A stretch of 64,000 nt of DNA from Amycolatopsis saalfeldensis. GTDB lineage: Bacteria; Actinomycetota; Actinomycetes; Mycobacteriales; Pseudonocardiaceae. Shown in pieces: positions 58,452-64,000 of this stretch; within the stretch, counting starts at the first letter, position 1; every line of letters starts with the position of its first letter. Location of the stretch: assembly GCF_900110575.1 (NCBI RefSeq), contig NZ_FOEF01000002.1, positions 682,001 to 746,000 of the forward strand, in the 5' to 3' direction. Position numbers and translations under genes: made by a program. Below the pieces are notes generated by a model that saw only the letters and a program-made list of their open reading frames with translations, was not told the DNA's origin and ran no database searches.

Positions 58452-60128
58452 TCACCGGGAGGTGACGCCACCCTCCTCGGCCGGCCCCTGCGCCAGTGCC
58501 AGCTCGAGCGCCTCGCGCTCCACCGCGGCCTTCACCTTGGTGCTGTCCATGGCGAGGCTGACCGCCCAGTAGAAGATGCCGAGGCTGAACACGATGACCA
58601 CGAGCAGGTCGATCCACTCCGGCAGCACGTTCAGGTTGCCGGATTCGCCGTAGCGGCCGAGCCAGCCGACCACCACGAGGCCCGCCAGCCACGGGGCCAC
58701 CCACGTGACGGCTTTCCAGTCCACCGGCGGACGGCTCAGCTTCGACGTGGTGGCGCGCGCGACGAGGAACAGCACGAAGCCGATCACGATGGCGATCATG
58801 ATCTTCCAGGTGACGTCGAAGCCGCTCCAGTAGATGATCAGGTTCGCCGCGCAGAACCCGGCCGGCGCCAGCACGTTCGGCATCGGCGCGCGGTACGGGC
58901 GGGCGCGGTCCGGGTCGCGCTTGCGCAGCGCGATCATCGACACCGGCGCGAACGCGTACATCAACGCGGTCGCCGAGGTGATCACGCTGACCAGCGACTG
59001 CCAGCTCGGGAACGGCAGGAAGGCGATCTCGCCGACCACGAACGACAGCACGATCGACCACACTGGCACGCCGCGCACGTTCAGCTTGGCCAGGCCCTTC
59101 GGCAGGGCGCGCTCGCGGCCCATCGCGTAGGAGATGCGCGCCGACGTGCCGAGGTACAGCATGCCGGTGCCCGCGGGCGAGACGAACGCGTCCGCGTAGA
59201 GCACATAGGACAGCCAGCCCGCGCCGGCCAGGGTCGCGAGTGTCGCGTAAGGACCGAACGAGCCCTGCGTGATCGGGTCGGCCCAGCCCTTCAGCAGCGA
59301 CGCCGGGTCGAGCGCGCCGATGAACGCGACCTCCAGCAGCAGGTACACGATCGTGCCGATGACCATCGCGACGATGATCGCGCGGGACAGGTCCTTCTGC
59401 GGGTCCTTCGCCTCACCACCGACTTGGACCGCCTGTTCGAAGCCCTGCAACGCGAACACCACCCCGACCGGCAGCGCGGCGAAGATGCCGTGCGCGCCGT
59501 ACGGGGCGAAGCCGCCGCCGGCGGTGAAGTTGCCCGGGTGGAACCGAAGGGACAGCAGGACCACCACGGTCACCAGCGGCACCGCGACCTTCCAGACCAC
59601 CGTCGCGCCGTTGCTCTCCGACAGCAGCTTGACGCCGACCAGGTTGATCATCGTGAAGATCGCCATCAGCAGCGTCGCCCAGCCGAAGCCGCTCGCGGTG
59701 AGCGTGCCGCCGGGGCTCAGCAGGTTCAGGTGCTCCTTGACCCAGGCGATGTTGTCCAGGTACTCCAGGCTCGCCTCGACCTCGACGGGCGCCAGCGCGA
59801 CCGCCTGCAGCCAGGCCACCCAGCCGCCGAAGAACCCGCCGAGCACGCCGTAGGCCAGCGCGGGGTAGCGCGCCGTGCCGCCCGCGACCGGGTAGGCGGC
59901 GCCGAGCTCGGCGTGCACCAGGGCGAGGGTGGCCATGATGATGGCCGTCAGCACCCACGAAACCAGCGACGCCGGGCCCGCCACCTTGGCGGCCTTCAAC
60001 GCGCCGAGCAGCCAGCCCGAGCCGATGATCGAGCCGAGCGAAACGAACATCAGGCCGTAGAAGCCCACGGATCTGCGCATCCGCGGTGAGGACGCGTCCG
60101 AAGTGGCCGTCTGGACCGGTTTAACCAT
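58452..60128 (-). CDS. APC-family amino-acid permease
   Basis: A 558-residue permease with 12 or more TM segments. The N-terminal GLMFVSLGSIIGSGWLLGALKAAKVAGPASL is the APC signature with the helix-breaking GSIIGSG. ATG 60128 is used; the frame is open 40 codons further upstream but those residues are hydrophilic and unlike the family. The substrate is probably an amino acid or amine. The last 60 residues form a cytoplasmic tail. A TCAGGC-AAGC-GCCTGA dyad lies 71 bp upstream. Confidence 0.87.
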   Translation of the reverse strand: MVKPVQTATSDASSPRMRRSVGFYGLMFVSLGSIIGSGWLLGALKAAKVAGPASLVSWVLTAIIMATLALVHAELGAAYPVAGGTARYPALAYGVLGGFFGGWVAWLQAVALAPVEVEASLEYLDNIAWVKEHLNLLSPGGTLTASGFGWATLLMAIFTMINLVGVKLLSESNGATVVWKVAVPLVTVVVLLSLRFHPGNFTAGGGFAPYGAHGIFAALPVGVVFALQGFEQAVQVGGEAKDPQKDLSRAIIVAMVIGTIVYLLLEVAFIGALDPASLLKGWADPITQGSFGPYATLATLAGAGWLSYVLYADAFVSPAGTGMLYLGTSARISYAMGRERALPKGLAKLNVRGVPVWSIVLSFVVGEIAFLPFPSWQSLVSVITSATALMYAFAPVSMIALRKRDPDRARPYRAPMPNVLAPAGFCAANLIIYWSGFDVTWKIMIAIVIGFVLFLVARATTSKLSRPPVDWKAVTWVAPWLAGLVVVGWLGRYGESGNLNVLPEWIDLLVVIVFSLGIFYWAVSLAMDSTKVKAAVEREALELALAQGPAEEGGVTSR

Positions 60129-60198
60129 TAAACGCCTCGATCCCGAACTCAGGGAATTTTGTCCGATTGATTTGCGCGAATACCCGTTTACCCGGCCA

Positions 60199-60214
60199 TC
60201 AGGCAAGCGCCTGA
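60199..60214. promoter_or_regulatory. 6-4-6 inverted repeat upstream of the permease
   Basis: TCAGGC-AAGC-GCCTGA. It lies in the 251-bp gap between the permease start and the luciferase-like gene stop, in sequence less GC-rich than its neighbours. A regulator site is possible. No other feature is seen in this gap. Confidence 0.4.
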
Positions 60215-60379
60215 ACGAGTTATTGGCGTAATCACAACGCGTCATCATGGGGCACCGGCCCGGAAATCGGAACCGCCACGCTGTTACAGGTGAGTTTCAT
60301 TCAGCGAAAACGGATGACCGGTGAAAAACCGACATAATCGGCTTTTGGTTCGCGTGCGGACAGACCCCTCGGGCCGGGC

Positions 60380-61405
60380 TCAGCCGGCCGGGCGCCAGCC
60401 GAGGGCCGGGCCGAGTTTCGTCGCGATGTCGGTGAGGATCTGCACGTAGTCCTCGTGGTCGAAGGTGAACGGCAGCGCGAAGGCGACCTCGTGGATCTCC
60501 CGGAACGCCACGTGCGCGTACAGCCGTTCGGCGATCTCCGCCGACGTGCCCACCAGGTCGGGCGCGAACAGCATCCGCGCCGGCCCCTGCGGCGCGCGGG
60601 TGCGCGGGGTGCGCTGCGCGGCGTATGCCTCGTATTTCGCGCGCTGCGCGGGTGTCGCGCTGTCGGTCGGAATCACCACGAGTCCCTGAGAAACCCGCGC
60701 GTTCCCGCCTTCGGGATGATGGGCGCGGAAGGCGCGCACGAGCGAAAGCTGGATTTCCGCGAAGTCGGCGGTGTCCCCGGATTCCGCGCGCACGACACTG
60801 CTGGTCAGGAAGTTCATCCCCTGCTCGCCGGCCCACTGCGCCGAACGCAGGCTCGCGCCGCCGTACCACAGCCGGCCGCCGAGCCCGGGCGAAAACGGCT
60901 GGACGTGGTCGGAGTACACCTCGATCCCCTCGACCCCGCTGAAATCGGTGGCCGGCTTGCCGCGCACGTGGTCCAGCAACCGCACGACGCGCCCGTAGCC
61001 GAAGTCCTCCGCGTCGGCGGTGTCCGGGTACAGCGCGTCCTTGAGCTGGTCGTAGTGCCGCGGCGGGCCGACGCTCAGGCCCGGGTTGAGCCGTCCGCCG
61101 GAGAGGATGTCGACCGTGGCGAGGTCTTCGGCCAGCCGCAGCGGGTTCTCCCAGCCCAGCGGGATCACCGCGGTGCCCAGCTCGATGCGGCTCGTCCGCT
61201 GGCTGGCCGCGGCGAGCACCGCGACCGGCGAAGAGATGCCGAACTGGAGGTGGCGGTGGCGCAGCCAGGCGCTGTCGAACCCGAGCCGCTCCCCCAGCTC
61301 GATGATCTCCAGCGTCGACTCGTGCCCGCGCCGCGGGTCCGCCTCGTCGAACAGCCCGATGGTCAGGAAGCCCAGCTTGCGCAACGGCTCCGAGCGCAAT
61401 GGCAC
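60380..61405 (-). CDS. luciferase-like (LLM class) flavin-dependent oxidoreductase
   Basis: A 341-residue bacterial-luciferase-fold protein: KLGFLTIGLFDEADPRRGHESTLEIIELGERLGFDSAWLRHRHL, then GTAVIPLGWENPLRLAEDLATVDILSGGRLNPGLSVG, the standard LLM motifs. FMN or F420 may be the cofactor. GTG 61405 follows GAGGAGCC. The substrate is unknown; there is no partner reductase nearby. Confidence 0.87.
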   Translation of the reverse strand: MPLRSEPLRKLGFLTIGLFDEADPRRGHESTLEIIELGERLGFDSAWLRHRHLQFGISSPVAVLAAASQRTSRIELGTAVIPLGWENPLRLAEDLATVDILSGGRLNPGLSVGPPRHYDQLKDALYPDTADAEDFGYGRVVRLLDHVRGKPATDFSGVEGIEVYSDHVQPFSPGLGGRLWYGGASLRSAQWAGEQGMNFLTSSVVRAESGDTADFAEIQLSLVRAFRAHHPEGGNARVSQGLVVIPTDSATPAQRAKYEAYAAQRTPRTRAPQGPARMLFAPDLVGTSAEIAERLYAHVAFREIHEVAFALPFTFDHEDYVQILTDIATKLGPALGWRPAG

Positions 61406-61533
61406 GGTGGCTCCTCCTCGTCCGCGGCGGCCGGGCGAGGAGCCGAGCGGGCGTCGCCCGGACCGCTCCAGCCCGAACCTAGCCAGCGCGCGAGGAGGTC
61501 CGCCACCGTTTCACCTGACGGGACGAGGGCGGC

Positions 61534-62367
61534 TCAGGCCTTGCGTCCGACCCCGCCGGCGATGCACTCCTGCACCTGGTTCAGCTCGGTGTAGCGCGGG
61601 CCGTCGGGCCACCAGTCCTCGCACAGCACCAGGCCCGGGTCGACCAGCCGGGTGCCGCCGAACATCGTCGCGATCTGGTCCCAGGTGCGGAACACCCCGC
61701 TGCCCATCGGGCTGTGCGTGAACTTCTCCTCCATCCGCCGCGCGATCTCGCTGTGCTCGGGGGTCTGCGGGTCGAGGAAGTGCGCGACCACGACGAACGA
61801 GCCCGAAGCCAGCGCGTCGGTGTAGGACACCATCAGGTCGGCGTAGTCGGCGCCGAGGTAGTGGTGCAGGGTGCCGTTCTGGATCAGCGCGATCGGCTGG
61901 TCCCAGTCCAGAAACTCCCGCACGGTGGTGTTCTCCAGCACCTGCTTGGGGTCGAAGATGTCCGCCTCGACGAACCGGGTCTGCGGGTTCTCCTCGAGCA
62001 GCGCGCGGCCGTGCGCGAGCACCACCGGGTCGTTGTCGACGTAGAGCACCCGGGCGTCGGGCTGCAGCCGCTGCACGACCTGGTGGGTGTTCTCCGCGGT
62101 CGGCAGGCCGGAGCCGCAGTCGAGGTACTGCGTGACCTTGCCCTGGGTGGCGAGGAACCGGCAGGCCCGGATCAGGAAGTTCCGGTTCGCCCAGGCCAGG
62201 TCGTTCACCTCGGGCGCGACGGTGGCGACCTGCCGCAGCACCTCGCGGTCGATCTCGTAGTTGTTCGTGCCGTTCAGCGCGGCGTCGTAGACCCGGGCGA
62301 TGCTGGCCCGGTTGGTGTCCACACCGACCGGCGTCGAACTCGGCGATTTCTGCACGGCGTCGGGCAT
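61534..62367 (-). CDS. DUF574-type SAM-dependent methyltransferase (Methyltransf_19)
   Basis: A 277-residue protein of the large actinobacterial DUF574 family. It opens with SSTPVGVDTNRASIARVYDAALNGTNNYEIDRE, has the SAM-binding region QYLDCGSGLPTAENTHQVVQRLQPDARVLYVDNDPVVLAHGRALL and FVEADIFDP, and ends HYTELNQVQECIAGGVGRKA. Family members are widely present in multiple copies; their substrates are unknown. ATG 62367 is used. Confidence 0.88.
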   Translation of the reverse strand: MPDAVQKSPSSTPVGVDTNRASIARVYDAALNGTNNYEIDREVLRQVATVAPEVNDLAWANRNFLIRACRFLATQGKVTQYLDCGSGLPTAENTHQVVQRLQPDARVLYVDNDPVVLAHGRALLEENPQTRFVEADIFDPKQVLENTTVREFLDWDQPIALIQNGTLHHYLGADYADLMVSYTDALASGSFVVVAHFLDPQTPEHSEIARRMEEKFTHSPMGSGVFRTWDQIATMFGGTRLVDPGLVLCEDWWPDGPRYTELNQVQECIAGGVGRKA

Positions 62368-62567
62368 CTTCGAGGCTCACCTCAGCGTCGGTTGTACCTT
62401 CTGGGCCACTCAGCGTAGTGGTTCACCCTCGGACGGACACCACCAGCCGGGGCATCCGGCCCACCCCGAAGGCTGAACGCCGCCACGTGTGAACGCCGCC
62501 CGGGCGGGTACCCGGCCGGAACCCGGACGGGACGCGCGGAACCGCACCACCACGAGGAGATGACGAA

Positions 62568-64000
62568 GTGACCGGCAACCAGCCCCACCCGACGACGACG
62601 GACGCCGGTATCCCGGTGGAGAGCGACGAGCATTCGCTCACCGTCGGCCCGGACGGCCCCATCCTGCTGCAGGACCACTACCTGATCGAGCAGATGGCGC
62701 AGTTCAACCGCGAGCGCGTGCCGGAGCGGCAGCCGCACGCCAAGGGCAGCGGCGCGTTCGGCCGGTTCGAGGTGACCGGCGACGTCAGCGGCCTCACGAA
62801 GGCGGCCGTGTTCCAGCCGGGCGCGAAGACGGACCTGGTGGCGCGGTTCTCCACCGTCGCCGGGGAGCGGGGCAGCCCCGACACCTGGCGCGACCCGCGC
62901 GGCTTCGCGCTGAAGTTCTACACGACCGAGGGCGTCTACGACATGGTCGGCAACAACACGCCGGTCTTCTTCGTGAAGGACCCGATGAAGTTCCAGCACT
63001 TCATCCGCTCGCAGAAGCGCCGCGCCGACAACAACCTGCGCGACCACGACATGCAGTGGGACTTCTGGACGCTCTCCCCCGAGTCGGCGCACCAGGTGAC
63101 CTGGCTGATGGGCGACCGCGGCATCCCGCGCACCTGGCGCCACATGAACGGCTACAGCTCCCACACCTACCTGTGGGTCAACGCCGCCGGCGAGCGGCAC
63201 TGGGTCAAGTACCACTTCAAGACCGACCAGGGCGTGGAGTTCTTCACCCAGCACGAGGGCGACCAGATGGCCGCCGCCGACACCGACTACCACACCCGGG
63301 ACCTGTTCGAGGCGATCGAGCGCGGCGACCACCCGAGCTGGACGCTGCACGTCCAGGTCATGCCCTTCGACGACGCCAAGGACTACCGGTTCAATCCGTT
63401 CGACCTGACGAAGGTCTGGCCGCACAGCGACTACCCGCTGGCCGAGGTCGGCCGGATGACGCTGGACCGCAACCCGACCGACCACCACGCGGAGATCGAG
63501 CAGGCCGCGTTCGAGCCGAACAACCTGGTGCCCGGGATCGGCCCGAGCCCGGACCGCATGCTGCTGGGCCGGCTGTTCGCCTACGCCGACGCGCATCGCC
63601 ACCGCATCGGCGCGAACTACCGGCAGCTGCCGGTCAACGCGTCCACCTCGCCGGTGCACAGTTACAGCAAGGACGGCGCGATGCGCTTCGCCAAGGTCTC
63701 CGACCCGGTGTACGCGCCGAACTCCAAGGGCGGCCCGCGGGCGGACACCGAGCGCTACGGCGCGCCCGCGAGCTGGCACGCCGACGGCGAGATCGTCCGC
63801 ACCGCCTACGTCGACCACGCCGAGGACGACGACTGGGGCCAGGCGGGCACGATGGTCCGCGACGTGCTCGACGACGACGCCCGGGCGCGCCTGGTCGACA
63901 ACATCGTCGGCCACCTGCTCAACGGTGTGTCCGAGCCGGTCCTCGGGCGCGCCTTCGACTACTGGCGCAACGTGGACAAGGACCTCGGCGACCGCGTCGA
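62568..64000 (+). CDS. monofunctional haem catalase (C-terminus cut by window edge)
   Basis: At least 477 residues from GTG 62568, which follows CGAGGAGA by 8 nt. The active-site His is in [17 protein letters not shown], the distal Asn in [12 protein letters not shown] and the haem-ligand Tyr in [17 protein letters not shown]. It is a small-subunit (clade 3) catalase, normally about 485-500 residues, so only a few codons are missing. It decomposes hydrogen peroxide in the cytoplasm. The open frame has no stop before the window end. Confidence 0.95.
   Translation, partial: MTGNQPHPTTTDAGIPVESDEHSLTVGPDGPILLQDHYLIEQMAQFNRERVPERQPHAKGSGAFGRFEVTGDVSGLTKAAVFQPGAKTDLVARFSTVAGERGSPDTWRDPRGFALKFYTTEGVYDMVGNNTPVFFVKDPMKFQHFIRSQKRRADNNLRDHDMQWDFWTLSPESAHQVTWLMGDRGIPRTWRHMNGYSSHTYLWVNAAGERHWVKYHFKTDQGVEFFTQHEGDQMAAADTDYHTRDLFEAIERGDHPSWTLHVQVMPFDDAKDYRFNPFDLTKVWPHSDYPLAEVGRMTLDRNPTDHHAEIEQAAFEPNNLVPGIGPSPDRMLLGRLFAYADAHRHRIGANYRQLPVNASTSPVHSYSKDGAMRFAKVSDPVYAPNSKGGPRADTERYGAPASWHADGEIVRTAYVDHAEDDDWGQAGTMVRDVLDDDARARLVDNIVGHLLNGVSEPVLGRAFDYWRNVDKDLGDRV

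Noticed and set aside
1..64000. CRISPR arrays, tRNA and rRNA genes, prophage or insertion-sequence transposases
   Set aside because: No regular repeat-spacer pattern, cloverleaf, rRNA segment or transposase motif was seen on either strand. Programs such as tRNAscan would be needed to exclude a tRNA fully.

Overview
The window is high-GC actinobacterial DNA, with strong G/C third positions, many GTG starts and many 4-base stop/start overlaps. Gene content (SAV_915-type protein, DUF574-type methyltransferase, type VII secretion-associated proteins, a thiostrepton-type thiopeptide locus) fits Pseudonocardiales, most likely Amycolatopsis or a close relative. No rRNA, tRNA or CRISPR array was seen. 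The assignment to genus is inference.

Left third (1-21.4 kb) is ordinary accessory chromosome. It holds a truncated alpha/beta hydrolase, a PPOX/VOC pair, a CGNR regulator, an L,D-transpeptidase, an HD phosphohydrolase, a cyclase plus ThDP enzyme pair, a TetR/enoyl-CoA hydratase pair, signal peptidase I, small hypotheticals, a sigma factor/anti-sigma-like pair, a 0.6-kb degenerate GC repeat, a DsbA-like oxidoreductase, a TetR/flavin monooxygenase pair around a perfect palindrome, and a divergent EamA transporter/LysR pair. From 16.9 to 20.9 kb lies a less GC-rich island, bracketed by a 15-bp inverted repeat. It encodes type VII secretion-associated proteins, including a glycine-zipper candidate toxin and an overlapping two-TM candidate immunity protein, plus a decayed HD-domain pseudogene.

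From 21.65 to 26.7 kb is a family-5 peptide/dipeptide ABC importer (lipoprotein, two permeases, fused double ATPase).

The centrepiece, 26.7-55.3 kb, is a thiostrepton-family thiopeptide cluster in two divergent operons around a 0.5-kb control region. The plus operon starts with a 61-residue precursor (core ASSSSCTTCICTCSCSS), then a hairpin, then fifteen genes with no gap above 6 nt: TsrI-like hydrolase, LanB glutamylation protein, elimination protein, pyridine/piperidine synthase, azoline dehydrogenase, ThiF-like partner, YcaO cyclodehydratase, P450, adenylating ligase, second P450, second LanB-like protein, PPOX/F420-type reductase, YcaO, TfuA, cobalamin-radical SAM tryptophan methyltransferase and an SDR. 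The minus operon encodes a lipoprotein-type hydrolase, a DUF2867-like protein, a carboxyl methyltransferase, an acyl-CoA-dehydrogenase-like flavoprotein, a SnoaL-like protein and an aminotransferase, consistent with quinaldic-acid formation and C-terminal processing. YcaO/TfuA plus the reductase predict a thioamidated, piperidine (series a) product like thiopeptin, but with a new serine-rich quinaldic-acid loop. No amidotransferase, resistance methyltransferase, exporter or regulator lies in the cluster.

Right flank (55.3-64 kb): a secreted GH64-like beta-1,3-glucanase, a broken XRE regulator, a quinone oxidoreductase, an APC permease, a luciferase-like oxidoreductase, a DUF574-type methyltransferase and a catalase that runs off the window end.
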